Position numbers and translations under genes: made by a program | The notes under the pieces: generated by a model | What the model was told of the DNA's origin: nothing | Database searches by the model: none | What the model saw: only the letters and a program-made list of their open reading frames with translations | Assembly: GCA_900556545.1 (NCBI GenBank) | Contig: USPE01000039.1 | Span: 1 to 11,421, forward strand | Length of the DNA: 11,421 nucleotides | Reading direction: 5' to 3' | DNA from: an uncultured Peptococcaceae bacterium | Lineage (GTDB): Bacteria; Bacillota; Peptococcia; Peptococcales; Peptococcaceae | Shown: positions 1 through 7,934 of the stretch, one piece after another | How positions within the stretch are numbered: the stretch's first letter is position 1 | How the letters are laid out: every line of letters starts with the position of its first letter

Positions 1-334
1 TGATGATACGACCCCGTCCCAGCCGCTGCATGGCGTCTGCCACAATTTTCTGTTTCGCCTGCAGCTGATAAGCATAGCTGCAATGCTGCAGTTCACAACC
101 GCCGCATTGACTGCTTTGCGGACACCGGGCATCAATGCGCTCCGGTGATGGCGCAATCAATCGCTGCAATTGGGCAGTGGCCATCTTCTTTTTGTATTCT
201 ACCACCAGAGCTTCCACCGTTTCTCCCAACATAGCCCCAGGCACAAATACAACAATATTATCGCAACGGCCAATCCCATGCCCCTGATGGGAAATTCCCG
301 TAATAGTTACCTGAATCATATCTCCTGCTTTCAA
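1..334 (-). CDS. rlmD: 23S rRNA (uracil-5)-methyltransferase, RlmD/RumA type, N-terminal part only
   Basis: The visible 111 residues are the N-terminus of a TrmA/RumA-family enzyme, which methylates a uracil of 23S rRNA at C5 using S-adenosylmethionine. Residues 1 to about 55 form a TRAM RNA-binding domain (ISHQGHGIGR, then VPGAMLGETVEA). Next comes the Fe-S cysteine cluster RCPQSSQCGGCELQHC, with the family's CxxxxxCGGC spacing, which holds a 4Fe-4S cluster. The methyltransferase domain lies beyond the window edge. I chose the TTG start at 334-332 because TAGGAG lies about 9 bases upstream and the resulting opening LKAGDMIQV is typical of TRAM proteins; the ATG at 319 is too close to its own GGAG. 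An extended -10 promoter precedes it, so it is probably expressed separately from the CPBP gene. RlmCD or another TrmA paralog cannot be excluded from this fragment. Confidence 0.9.
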   Translation of the reverse strand, partial: MKAGDMIQVTITGISHQGHGIGRCDNIVVFVPGAMLGETVEALVVEYKKKMATAQLQRLIAPSPERIDARCPQSSQCGGCELQHCSYAYQLQAKQKIVADAMQRLGRGRII

Positions 335-400
335 ATCTGTACACTCCTAACTAAACATCTTTCTGTTACAATTTCTGTTCCTATTTTCTCTTTGTCCTAT

Positions 401-409
401 ATCATACCA
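401..409 (-). promoter_or_regulatory. Extended -10 promoter for the rRNA methyltransferase gene
   Basis: Read on the minus strand, TGGTATGAT is an extended -10 element (TG, one base, TATGAT), about 65 bases upstream of the TTG start. No good -35 hexamer lies at 16-18 bases, as is common for extended -10 promoters. Seen by eye only. Confidence 0.45.
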
Positions 410-468
410 TAAATTGGACATAGACGAAAGCCACTAACGCAAATTACTGACACGCACCAGCACTCATA

Positions 469-1203
469 TTACGTTACCAAACCCGCTGTCAAAAGAAGCA
501 CCAGGGTATTCATAAAATTCCAAACCCCATGCATGATAATAGATGCCCAAAGGGAATCGGCCCGCACCGAAACCACATTCAGCGCAATGCCGCCCAAAGT
601 CAGCGGCAGCAGCCGAAACAAATCATAATGCATACAGCCAAACAGCAACGATGCAGCAATGATGCTATAAATAACCGAATATTTTTCACGCAAACTGTGA
701 TAAATATAACCGCGGAACAAAATTTCTTCACTGAGCGGCGCAAACACACTGACCACCACAATTACCGCAATCCATTCCCAGGCGTTTTCCGCCTTTAATA
801 TCACAGTAGAAATATCCTGCGGCTGCGCCCATTGGGGAAATAACATGGACATCAACACAGAAACCAGCATCATGGCAAAAAACATGCCCACACCCAGCAG
901 CGATGAACGGACAATCCAGCCTTTTTTCGCAAAAGGACGCAGACCAATCTGTTCCAAGGTGCCATGGCGCACACCAAACAAAAACAATGCAGTCAGCCCC
1001 AGCATCAACGCCACCTGCAATCCTTGCATCACAAGCAGCCGATTAATCACGGTAGCGCCGCCGGGCAACCAACCGGCCAACTGTTCCAGCGGAAATAGAC
1101 CACTGCCAATCAAACCGTTTATGAGTATAAAAACACCGATTATAATCACCACGCCATCCACAATAGACAACGGCTTTTGCACACGGTTATGGATTTTGTT
1201 CAT
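469..1203 (-). CDS. CPBP family intramembrane metalloprotease (Abi/CAAX-like)
   Basis: A 244-residue polytopic membrane protein of the CPBP family (CAAX proteases and bacteriocin-processing enzymes), intramembrane metalloproteases related to Rce1. All three signature motifs are present: EEILFRG (E159, E160, R164), FGCMH (H192) and HGVWN (H225, N229). The glutamates and histidines are the expected catalytic and metal-binding residues, so the enzyme looks active. Hydrophobic segments lie near residues 16-36, 57-77, 98-120, 143-156 and 174-190, and at the C-terminus. The frame extends to a GTG at 1215, but that codon overlaps the GGAAAGG ribosome site. The ATG at 1203 is better placed, though its spacing of about 11 is a little long. 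It is set apart from era by a terminator and has its own candidate promoter. The substrate is unknown; bacteriocin immunity or prenyl-type processing are family possibilities only. Confidence 0.9.
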   Translation of the reverse strand: MNKIHNRVQKPLSIVDGVVIIIGVFILINGLIGSGLFPLEQLAGWLPGGATVINRLLVMQGLQVALMLGLTALFLFGVRHGTLEQIGLRPFAKKGWIVRSSLLGVGMFFAMMLVSVLMSMLFPQWAQPQDISTVILKAENAWEWIAVIVVVSVFAPLSEEILFRGYIYHSLREKYSVIYSIIAASLLFGCMHYDLFRLLPLTLGGIALNVVSVRADSLWASIIMHGVWNFMNTLVLLLTAGLVT

Positions 1204-1258
1204 ACAATCACACACCTTTCCTGTTTTACTCCGGCAAATTTATCTCTGCCGCTTTTAT

Positions 1259-1267
1259 TTTATACCA
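1259..1267 (-). promoter_or_regulatory. Candidate extended -10 promoter for the CPBP protease gene
   Basis: The minus strand reads TGGTATAAA, a TG-extended -10 close to TATAAT, about 55 bases before the ATG at 1203. No convincing -35 is seen. It lies downstream of the era terminator, as expected for an independent transcription unit. Confidence 0.4.
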
Positions 1268-1380
1268 ATCAATCATTACTTAAAGATAGAATAACAATCA
1301 TTCCGCCCATCACGATAATACTGACTGCTTCACTTTTATCTCTGTCACCATCCTAATACCCCGAACCGCCAAGGTATGCG

Positions 1381-1410
1381 AAAAAGGGAACCATCACAAA
1401 ACAGCTCCCT
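1381..1410 (-). terminator. Rho-independent terminator after era
   Basis: On the minus strand AGGGAGC pairs with GTTCCCT (7 bp, one G-U pair) around a 12-base loop, followed directly by a run of T. It lies about 80 bases past the era stop and closes the phoH-to-era unit. The loop is rather long, so strength is uncertain. Confidence 0.7.
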
Positions 1411-1490
1411 GTGCCAAACACCCTGCAATCCTTACGGATTTTCAACAAAGCGTCGGTCAATGAGCAGAAATGCAATAGCTCCCATAGCAA

Positions 1491-2387
1491 TTAAAATTCG
1501 TCGTTATCTTCTTCCAGATAAAGCGATTTGATGGCGCTTTCCTTATTGCGCCAATCTTCGTTCACTTTTACCCATAAATCTAAATATACCTTTTCTCCCA
1601 GCAAATATTCAATTTCACGGCGGGCCTTGCTGCCGATTTTACGCAGCATCAAACCGCCTCTGCCAATGATAATGCCTTTCTGACTATCCCGCTCCACATA
1701 AATAGTAGCGCCGACATAAATTTTACCATCATCTCGCAGCTTCATTTGCTCTACCACTACGGCAACACTGTGCGGCACCTCATCACGGGTAGCTTCCAAA
1801 ATCTGTTCCCGAATCAGTTCGGCTATAACCACTTCCTCCGGCTGATCTGTTACCGAATCAGCGGGATAAAACTGCGGCCCTTCTTCCAAATAGCCAAACG
1901 TAGTCTCAATCAACTTTTCTATATTATCTCCTTTTTTAGCAGACAGTGGAAAAATTTCAGCAAAGTCAAAACGTTGCTGCCACTGAGCAATCAACGACAA
2001 CAGATAAGATTTTTCTACCCGGTCAATCTTATTTAACAGCAAAAAGACTGGCGCTGACGTTTTTTGCAGCTGGTCTACAATATATTGCTCGCCCGGACCA
2101 AAATCCTGCATCACATCCACCAGATAATAAACCACATCTGCATCATACAGGGAGCTTTGAGCAATCTCTACCATACGTTCTCCCAGTTTGTGCCGCGGCT
2201 TATGAATCCCCGGTGTATCCAAAAATACAATCTGCCCTGTTTCATTGGTTAACACACCGGTAATTTTATGCCGGGTAGTCTGCGCTTTATCCGACACAAT
2301 TGCAATTTTACGTTCCAATATCTGATTCAATAAGGTTGATTTTCCTGCATTAGGACGACCAACCAAAGCTACAAATCCTGTCTTCAT
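1491..2387 (-). CDS. era: GTPase Era
   Basis: Era is an essential GTPase that binds the 3' end of 16S rRNA and assists maturation of the 30S subunit. The 298-residue protein has the usual full length. GTPase motifs are G1 GRPNAGKS (10-17), G2 region QTTRHKI (36-42), G3 DTPG (57-60), G4 NKID (119-122) and G5 SAK (149-151). The C-terminal KH domain carries the GRGG loop (242-245) in GIIIGRGGLMLRKIG and ends in the typical VKVNEDWR segment. The ATG overlaps the cdd stop by four bases (ATGA), and AAAGGAG lies 10 bases upstream inside cdd, so translation is probably coupled. Its place near ybeY fits a shared role in 16S rRNA processing. recO, the usual next gene in Bacillus, is absent; a terminator follows instead. 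Confidence 0.98.
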   Translation of the reverse strand: MKTGFVALVGRPNAGKSTLLNQILERKIAIVSDKAQTTRHKITGVLTNETGQIVFLDTPGIHKPRHKLGERMVEIAQSSLYDADVVYYLVDVMQDFGPGEQYIVDQLQKTSAPVFLLLNKIDRVEKSYLLSLIAQWQQRFDFAEIFPLSAKKGDNIEKLIETTFGYLEEGPQFYPADSVTDQPEEVVIAELIREQILEATRDEVPHSVAVVVEQMKLRDDGKIYVGATIYVERDSQKGIIIGRGGLMLRKIGSKARREIEYLLGEKVYLDLWVKVNEDWRNKESAIKSLYLEEDNDEF

Positions 2388-2821
2388 CCTTTCGTCTCTC
2401 CTTTGCTCTGTTCTTGCGGAAATTCCTGAAAACTATAAGGAAGCAGTTCCTGCACAGTAGTCAGTATCTGCTTCCCGGCTCCATTTACCAATACCAGCTC
2501 CATGTCCGGTCCAAATTCTAACATCACCTGTCGACAAGCACCGCAGGGTGCCACTGGTTCGGCGGTTTCAGCGCAGATTGCCATCCGCACCAGTTGTCGC
2601 TCACCATGGGCCACTGCCTGAAAAATAGCCGTCCGTTCAGCGCAGTTGGTTAAACCATAGCTGGCATTTTCAATATTACAACCACTGTAAATATGCCCTG
2701 CCCCAGTCTGCACCGCAGCGCCTACCGCAAAACCGGAATAAGGCGCATAAGCCTGCTCTCTTGCCTGCCAGGCAGCTGCAACCAAATCAGTATATGCTCC
2801 GCCATCATCAATCTTCATCAT
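2384..2821 (-). CDS. cdd: Cytidine deaminase
   Basis: Hydrolytic deamination of cytidine and deoxycytidine to uridine and deoxyuridine in pyrimidine salvage; a cytosolic zinc enzyme. The 145-residue length fits the small homotetrameric class. Visible motifs are the substrate-binding CNIENASYG (48-56), the catalytic NCAERTA, with C60 as zinc ligand and E62 as proton shuttle, and PCGACRQ, with C93 and C96 as the other two zinc ligands. All catalytic residues are present. The start overlaps the end of the CNNM/CorC gene by 14 bases; AGAGGA lies 8 bases before the first of two tandem ATG codons (2821 and 2818), so either could be used. The stop overlaps the era start. The cdd-era pairing is widespread in Firmicutes. 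Confidence 0.97.
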   Translation of the reverse strand: MMKIDDGGAYTDLVAAAWQAREQAYAPYSGFAVGAAVQTGAGHIYSGCNIENASYGLTNCAERTAIFQAVAHGERQLVRMAICAETAEPVAPCGACRQVMLEFGPDMELVLVNGAGKQILTTVQELLPYSFQEFPQEQSKGETKG

Positions 2822-4106
2822 CGTCGCTGTCCTCTTCTTCCGGCGGCAGCAGCATAACCTCTACCTTGGTGATGCGCCGTCCGCTTACTTCAGCAATCCG
2901 AATCAGAAAACGATCAACCGTTACTTCGTCATTGACTACCGGAATTCCGCCCAGATTTTCAAATGCCAGACCGCCAATGGTATCCGCTTCACTGTCATCT
3001 AAAATTTCTTCATCCAATTCTATATCAAAAGCTTCTTCCACATCACCGATAGGCGCGCGGGCATCTGCAATCAGCCGATCATCGCTGTGCATTACAATCA
3101 GGTCTTCTTCCACATCATATTCGTCCTGAATATCGCCAATGATTTCTTCAATCAAATCCTCAATGGTAACCAAACCGCTAGTACCACCGTATTCATCCAG
3201 AATAATGGCCATGTGTACCTTTTTCAGCCGCAGCTCATTGAGCAAATCGCTGACCTTTTTGGTTTCCGGAATATAGTAAGCAGAACGAATCAGTTCCTGC
3301 ACCTTCAGCTCATTAAAGTCTGCCTCCAGATGTTCAAAAATATCTTTGGCATATAAAATACCTACAATGTTATCAATGCTGTCCTCATAAGCAGGAATAC
3401 GGGAATGACCGCCATCCACAATCAGCCGCAGCGCTTCGTTGATGTTATCTTCCACATCTACCGCCACAATGTCAATCCGAGGCACCATAATGGCTTTTAC
3501 CAGGGTTTCATCAAACTCAAAAATGCTGTTAATCATTTCGCTTTCCGATTCGTCAAAAACCCCTTCCTCCTGCCCCACATTCACCAGGATTTTAAATTCA
3601 TCCTCTGTAATGGTAGGGTCTTCTTCCTCATCTTTTTTACTGAACCGCACCACAAAGTCAGACAGTTTTGTCAGCAGGAAAACAGCCGGTGTTAAAATCA
3701 GGCTCACCAAATGAATAAAAGGCGCAATCATCATGGCCCATGTTTCAGCATGAGCCGCTGCCAGATTTTTTGGCACAACCTCCCCAAAAATCAGCACCAG
3801 CAATGTCATAATACCGGTAGCAATCCCCACACCGGCGCTGCCCCAGGCAATGGTAGCCATATTTGTCGCCAGCGCTGAAGCACCAATATTAACAATATTA
3901 TTTCCCACCAGCAAAGCCGATATCAGCTTATTCTGATTTTCCAGCATATCCAGCACCAAAGCTGCTTTTTTTTCACCATCCTCCTGCAAATTACGCAGAC
4001 GAATTTTATTGGCAGATAAAAAAGCCGTTTCTGACGATGAAAATATTGCCGATAAAAAAATCAAACACGCTAAAACCACTAATTGCATCGAACTGTCCGT
4101 ATCCAA
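2808..4106 (-). CDS. CNNM/CorC-family (hemolysin C-like) transmembrane protein with CBS pair
   Basis: A 432-residue membrane protein of the CNNM/CorC family, relatives of which are implicated in Mg2+ (and Co2+) efflux or homeostasis, for example B. subtilis MpfA. Order of domains: DUF21/CNNM membrane domain (about 8-165) with SSSETAFLSANKIRL and GEVVPKNL; a CBS pair (about 200-325) with MVPRIDIVAVD and EYGGTSGLVTIEDLIEEI; then the CorC_HlyC domain (about 340-420) and a very acidic tail (EEEDSDDDED). The frame is open to a TTG at 4181 inside ybeY. I prefer the TTG at 4106 because GGAGG (4117-4121) sits 10 bases upstream and the membrane helix follows at once; the ATG at 4088 is a fallback. The older name hemolysin is not supported as a function. 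It sits where B. subtilis has dgkA. Confidence 0.93.
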   Translation of the reverse strand: MDTDSSMQLVVLACLIFLSAIFSSSETAFLSANKIRLRNLQEDGEKKAALVLDMLENQNKLISALLVGNNIVNIGASALATNMATIAWGSAGVGIATGIMTLLVLIFGEVVPKNLAAAHAETWAMMIAPFIHLVSLILTPAVFLLTKLSDFVVRFSKKDEEEDPTITEDEFKILVNVGQEEGVFDESESEMINSIFEFDETLVKAIMVPRIDIVAVDVEDNINEALRLIVDGGHSRIPAYEDSIDNIVGILYAKDIFEHLEADFNELKVQELIRSAYYIPETKKVSDLLNELRLKKVHMAIILDEYGGTSGLVTIEDLIEEIIGDIQDEYDVEEDLIVMHSDDRLIADARAPIGDVEEAFDIELDEEILDDSEADTIGGLAFENLGGIPVVNDEVTVDRFLIRIAEVSGRRITKVEVMLLPPEEEDSDDDED

Positions 4107-4116
4107 AAAAAACCAA

Positions 4117-4121
4117 CCTCC
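4117..4121 (-). promoter_or_regulatory. Ribosome binding site that sets the CNNM/CorC start
   Basis: GGAGG on the minus strand, 10 bases before TTG 4106 and downstream of the ybeY stop. No comparable site precedes the longer TTG start at 4181. This argues for a 58-base gap after ybeY rather than a 17-base overlap. Confidence 0.7.
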
Positions 4122-4164
4122 AACAATCAATCTAAACGATTCTCTATTTATTCTTTCCAGTATT

Positions 4165-4623
4165 CTAACGGATTGCGCCAATTACCGCAAGCAGTTTTTC
4201 CTCCTGCGCCCGCATCTCTTTCTTTTCTTCTTCCTCCATGTGATCATATCCTGCTAAATGCAAAAGCCCATGCACCAAAAGATACATCACTTCCCGCTCC
4301 AAACTGTGCCCATACTCCCGGCACTGTTCCTGCGCCCGCTCCAGCGAGATCACAATATCGCCGAACAAAATTTCTTCTTCATCATCAATTTCTTCATCGG
4401 CTTCATACATCGGGAAGGACAACACATCGGTAGCGCTGTCCTTATCCCGATATTCCCGGTTCATTTCCCGAATCGCCTCATTATCCACAAACAATAAATC
4501 CACCTCTGCCTCCTGGGGAATCTGCTCCTCTCGCAGGCAGATGGCTGCAACCTCATTAATCTTCTGCCCCCAATCTGCGGGAATTTCTATTTTATCCTGT
4601 TCATTTGTAATTATGACTGTCAT
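4165..4623 (-). CDS. ybeY: Endoribonuclease YbeY
   Basis: A single-domain zinc protein (152 residues, normal length) needed for 16S rRNA 3'-end maturation and ribosome quality control. The signature HGLLHLAGYDH (118-128) supplies the three zinc-binding histidines H118, H122 and H128. The upstream conserved stretches TDVLSFP (65-71) and FGDIVIS (87-93) are also intact. The ATG overlaps the pgpH stop by four bases (ATGA), and AGGAAGGA lies about 12 bases upstream, within pgpH. Its neighbours fit the conserved phoH-ybeY linkage seen across bacteria and the functional link with Era. Confidence 0.97.
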   Translation of the reverse strand: MTVIITNEQDKIEIPADWGQKINEVAAICLREEQIPQEAEVDLLFVDNEAIREMNREYRDKDSATDVLSFPMYEADEEIDDEEEILFGDIVISLERAQEQCREYGHSLEREVMYLLVHGLLHLAGYDHMEEEEKKEMRAQEEKLLAVIGAIR

Positions 4624-6770
4624 GGTGATTTCTGTCCTTCCTGTTTCTTCGGCACATCAATTGCTGCCTGCGACGGATATTCAATCCGTTTGTGATAAAT
4701 TCCGTTGATAACCCGAGTAAAGGCAGTGGCAATCTGATCCAGATCGCGGAATGTCAGCTCACATTCATCAAACTGCCCATCATTTAATTTTCCTTTGATC
4801 AAAGTGCGGATAAACCCTTCAATCTGGCCGGGGGTGGCATTCTTCTTAGAGCGCACCGCCGCCTCTACCGTATCAGCCATCATTAAAATAGCTGCTTCCT
4901 TGGTCTGCGGTTTTGACTGCTCATAGCGATAATCCCGCTCCTTTACTTCCGGATCTGCGTCCTTGGCTTTGTAATAAAAGTAAGATACCAGACTGTCCCC
5001 ATGATGCTGAGAAATCAGCTGAATCAGCACCGGCGGCAATTTTGCCGCTTTGGCCATTTCTATCCCATCCTTTACATGAGATGTAATAATCAGCGTACTA
5101 AGCTGTGGGGTAATATTATCATGGGGATTGGATCCGGAAAACTGATTCTCCGAAAAGAAATACGGCCGCTTCAATTTTCCAATATCATGATAGTAAGCGC
5201 CCAGCCGCACTTCCAAACCATTGGCCCCGATAGCTTCCGCAGCAGCTTCGCCCAGATTGCCCACCATAATACAATGATGATACGTACCGGGGGCTTCTGT
5301 CAGCAGCTGTTTCAGCAACGGCTGATTGGGGTTGGCCAGTTCCAGCAATTTAATAGATGTGGTGATACCAAAAATATTTTCCAAATACGGCAGCACACCC
5401 ATGGTAAAAATGGAGGATATCAAACCGTTAAATACCCCAAATACCACGCCAAAACAAATGACATCCGGCGAATGATCCTGAATCATGCCCAGGGCAATGA
5501 TGGTGCAGGCATTGACAACGCTGATACTGAACGCCGCCCGGGAAATATCCGAACGCTGCCCCAAAGCCGACACACCCAAAGCACCTACCAGACCGCCCAC
5601 CAGCGCCACAATGGCAAAGGCAGAGCTGTCCGTATACAAACCCACAAAAATAGCAAAAATCATGTTAATTAAAATGCCTAACCGCACTTCCAGCAGAATG
5701 GTAATCAACATAGTGCCCATGGCTACAGGAATCAGATACCCGACCTGATCAGCCCGATCCGCGATAGGACTCAGCGTCAGCGCCAAAAATAAATCATATA
5801 AAAATAACGTAGCAGCTGTCAGCAGCATCAGCAGTATAACCTGCTTTTCATCACGATAAACCTTTGGCGTAAAGTGCATCATAAAACCGCGCACCAGCAT
5901 CATTAAAATCCCCACCAGCAGCCCCACGCCCAGAATAATCAATCCGGGAGAGGTGGACTGGCTGTAACCCAGCTGTTTTAAGATACTGCTCTGCCGTTCT
6001 GTCAGAATTTCCCCTTTGCGGACAACCAATTCGCCTTTTTGCACAGTCACCTTTTCCGGCTCTACAGTAGCAATAATCTCCGACTTTTTCTGCGCTGTGG
6101 CTTCTGCATCCAGCACATAGGTCGGATAAAAATTGGCTTTGTTGATAACCGCCAGCAGGAATTTTTCCTCTGCGCCGGTAATATATTTGTCATTGCGCAC
6201 CGACTGCATAATTTTTTCCCGGGCGCTTTCCAGTTCCTCCTGCGCAACCCCTTTGCTCATCACATCAATGGCATAGTCCACGCCTTTTTCATACAACCAT
6301 TGTATGTTGCTTTCCGATAAATTGGCCAGCACCGCCCACTCATCCGGGCCCAGTGTAAACTCAAACACATCATGCAGCTGAGCAATTTTATCTACCGTAG
6401 TGGCATTGGCATCATCCTGCGCCACTGCAGCAATCTCTTCCAATTTGGCAAAAGAATCGGAAATATCCGCAATGGTAATGCTGTTGAATTTCTCTAAGTC
6501 AATCTTATAAATGTCCTGAAAACTTTCCAGGGCTTTTTCCTGCCGTTCCAACGTACCAGCCTCATCCACAAAGGTCAGATAACGGTCGGACTGAATATCC
6601 TGGCTGGACACCCGGCCCACTTCCCAGCTGGTGCGCCCCGGCACAAAATGACCGCACAAAATCACCATAAAGATCAGAAAAAACAGCGCTGTCCACGCAA
6701 TCATCCGCTTTTTCCGCTCCTGAAAATGGTTTTCCAGTATGGTGCTGTAAAATTTTTTCAGAACGCCCAT
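4620..6770 (-). CDS. pgpH: 7TMR-HDED/HD-domain cyclic-di-AMP phosphodiesterase, PgpH (YqfF) family
   Basis: A 716-residue membrane protein of the PgpH/YqfF family, which hydrolyses c-di-AMP to pApA at the inner face of the membrane. An N-terminal helix (about 24-42) is followed by an extracellular 7TMR-HDED domain (about 45-270), a seven-helix membrane region (about 274-470) and a cytosolic HD domain (about 490-690). The metal and catalytic positions are all present: H499, H528-D529 (YYHDIGKL), H565, H589-H590 (SQHHGD) and D633 (MADTVEA). The enzyme should therefore be active. AAAGGGA lies 8 bases before the ATG; phoH ends 21 bases upstream and ybeY overlaps downstream. PgpH activity is established for Listeria; here it is inferred from the domain order and intact residues. 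Confidence 0.93.
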   Translation of the reverse strand: MGVLKKFYSTILENHFQERKKRMIAWTALFFLIFMVILCGHFVPGRTSWEVGRVSSQDIQSDRYLTFVDEAGTLERQEKALESFQDIYKIDLEKFNSITIADISDSFAKLEEIAAVAQDDANATTVDKIAQLHDVFEFTLGPDEWAVLANLSESNIQWLYEKGVDYAIDVMSKGVAQEELESAREKIMQSVRNDKYITGAEEKFLLAVINKANFYPTYVLDAEATAQKKSEIIATVEPEKVTVQKGELVVRKGEILTERQSSILKQLGYSQSTSPGLIILGVGLLVGILMMLVRGFMMHFTPKVYRDEKQVILLMLLTAATLFLYDLFLALTLSPIADRADQVGYLIPVAMGTMLITILLEVRLGILINMIFAIFVGLYTDSSAFAIVALVGGLVGALGVSALGQRSDISRAAFSISVVNACTIIALGMIQDHSPDVICFGVVFGVFNGLISSIFTMGVLPYLENIFGITTSIKLLELANPNQPLLKQLLTEAPGTYHHCIMVGNLGEAAAEAIGANGLEVRLGAYYHDIGKLKRPYFFSENQFSGSNPHDNITPQLSTLIITSHVKDGIEMAKAAKLPPVLIQLISQHHGDSLVSYFYYKAKDADPEVKERDYRYEQSKPQTKEAAILMMADTVEAAVRSKKNATPGQIEGFIRTLIKGKLNDGQFDECELTFRDLDQIATAFTRVINGIYHKRIEYPSQAAIDVPKKQEGQKSP

Positions 6771-6791
6771 AGCTTTTGTCCCTTTCTCTTC

Positions 6792-7739
6792 TTATTCTGC
6801 CTCATAAGCAGCAATAATCTTAGCTACCACAGGATGCCGCACCACATCCTGCGCCGTTAAATGATGGAAACTGATTTCATCAATGCCGGACAGAATGGCT
6901 TCTGCCCGCAGCAAGCCCGACTGGCTGTGCTTCGGCAAATCCACCTGGGTAATATCCCCGGTTACTACTGCCTTAGAACCAAAACCGATACGGGTTAAAA
7001 ACATTTTCATCTGCTCCGGTGTGGTATTTTGCGCCTCATCCAAAATAATAAACGCATCATCCAAAGTACGGCCTCTCATATAGGCCAGCGGCGCAATTTC
7101 AATAATCTGCCGTTCCATATATTTCTGAGCCATATCCAGCCCCAAAACATCATACAAGCCATCATAAAGCGGACGCAGATACGGATCTACCTTGTCCTGC
7201 AAATCACCGGGCAAAAAGCCCAGCTTTTCACCGGCTTCCACCGCCGGTCTGGTCAGAACAATCCGCTCCACCTGTTTATTTTTTAACGCCTTCAGCGCCA
7301 TCACCACAGCCAGATAGGTTTTCCCTGTTCCTGCAGGGCCGATACCAAAAGTAATATCCTTTTGCTGTATGGCTTTTACATACCGATACTGCCCCATGGT
7401 TTTCGCCCGAATCTGCTTACCTCGATTGGTGGTATGAATCACCTCGCCCAAACAATCGGCAATTTTAGCATGATCAGTCTGACCGGTTAAGGTCAGTGCA
7501 TACTGTAAATCGCTGGGAGTCAATTCCTTTTTCCCCGAAAGTTCAATCAAATATTCCAGCACAATACGAGCCGCCTGTACACTGCCCTGCGAACCGCCCA
7601 GCAAAATATCCTGTCCGCGGGCTACAATGCGGGCGCCTGTGCGCTTTTCGATCGCTCTGATATTTTCATCGGCCAGCCCGCCAATCTGCTGAGCCTGTCC
7701 AATATCCTTCAATATTATTTTATCTTCAAACTGACTCAA
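6792..7739 (-). CDS. phoH: PhoH family ATPase
   Basis: A cytosolic P-loop NTPase of the PhoH/YbeZ family; a role in RNA metabolism with YbeY is supported in other bacteria, but its exact activity is unsettled. The protein has 315 residues from the chosen start. After an N-terminal RNA-binding-like region (KRTGARIVARG), the ATPase core shows Walker A GPAGTGKT (134-141), the family stretch TRPAVEAGEKLGFLPGDL, Walker B FIILDEAQ (D234, E235) and VVTGDITQVDL. The frame is open to a TTG at 7766, but AAGGAGG (7749-7755) is located inside that extension and sits 9 bases before TTG 7739, which I take as the start. It is the first gene of the phoH-to-era unit, with candidate promoters upstream at 7784-7789 and 7832-7861. 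Confidence 0.95.
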   Translation of the reverse strand: MSQFEDKIILKDIGQAQQIGGLADENIRAIEKRTGARIVARGQDILLGGSQGSVQAARIVLEYLIELSGKKELTPSDLQYALTLTGQTDHAKIADCLGEVIHTTNRGKQIRAKTMGQYRYVKAIQQKDITFGIGPAGTGKTYLAVVMALKALKNKQVERIVLTRPAVEAGEKLGFLPGDLQDKVDPYLRPLYDGLYDVLGLDMAQKYMERQIIEIAPLAYMRGRTLDDAFIILDEAQNTTPEQMKMFLTRIGFGSKAVVTGDITQVDLPKHSQSGLLRAEAILSGIDEISFHHLTAQDVVRHPVVAKIIAAYEAE

Positions 7740-7748
7740 AAACGTCTG

Positions 7749-7755
7749 CCTCCTT
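7749..7755 (-). promoter_or_regulatory. Ribosome binding site that sets the phoH start
   Basis: A perfect AAGGAGG on the minus strand, 9 bases before TTG 7739. It favours the shorter PhoH over the nine-residue-longer version from TTG 7766. Confidence 0.75.
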
Positions 7756-7783
7756 TTTTTGCTCAAAACCTTTCATGGCAACT

Positions 7784-7789
7784 ATTATA
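7784..7789 (-). promoter_or_regulatory. Candidate -10 element of the proximal phoH promoter
   Basis: A perfect TATAAT on the minus strand, 44 bases before the phoH start. The hexamer 17 bases upstream (TGGTTT) is a poor -35, so it may need help from a regulator or be a chance AT-rich match. Confidence 0.4.
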
Positions 7790-7831
7790 CTATAAAATGT
7801 AAATAGAAACCATATTTTTTCATAATTCCTA

Positions 7832-7861
7832 TGTATAATTGATGGAAAATATCTTTTACAA
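7832..7861 (-). promoter_or_regulatory. Candidate distal phoH promoter
   Basis: On the minus strand TTGTAA (7856-7861) and TATACA (7832-7837) are spaced by 18 bases, each matching 4 of 6 consensus positions. The inverted repeat at 7864-7907 ends two bases upstream of this -35 box. Confidence 0.4.
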
Positions 7862-7863
7862 AG

Positions 7864-7907
7864 GATTACAATCCACTGTTTTCAAAAAATTGCAGCCCAT
7901 TGTAATC
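7864..7907 (-). repeat. Perfect 9-bp inverted repeat upstream of phoH
   Basis: GATTACAAT (7864-7872) and ATTGTAATC (7899-7907) are exact reverse complements separated by 26 bases. Read as minus-strand RNA, a further four pairs (GCUG with CAGU) can form inside, past a two-by-two mismatch. No T-tract follows, so it does not look like a terminator. It could be an operator or a leader hairpin. Confidence 0.6.
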
Positions 7908-7934
7908 AACTTTCGGCCTGCTTCATGATTTTGC

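Noticed and set aside
845..1294. Plus-strand frame of 149 codons across the CPBP gene
   Set aside because: Antisense to a gene with all three CPBP motifs; its composition is unlike a real protein.
5001..5672. Long open frame of 223 codons on the plus strand inside pgpH
   Set aside because: It lies antisense to an intact, motif-complete pgpH and the translation has no recognisable domain; it is a shadow frame.
7729..7776. Short frame from the ATG at 7776 (starting MKGFEQKK) overlapping the phoH start
   Set aside because: It has no ribosome site of its own and lies in a different frame from phoH; probably chance, though an upstream leader frame cannot be fully excluded.
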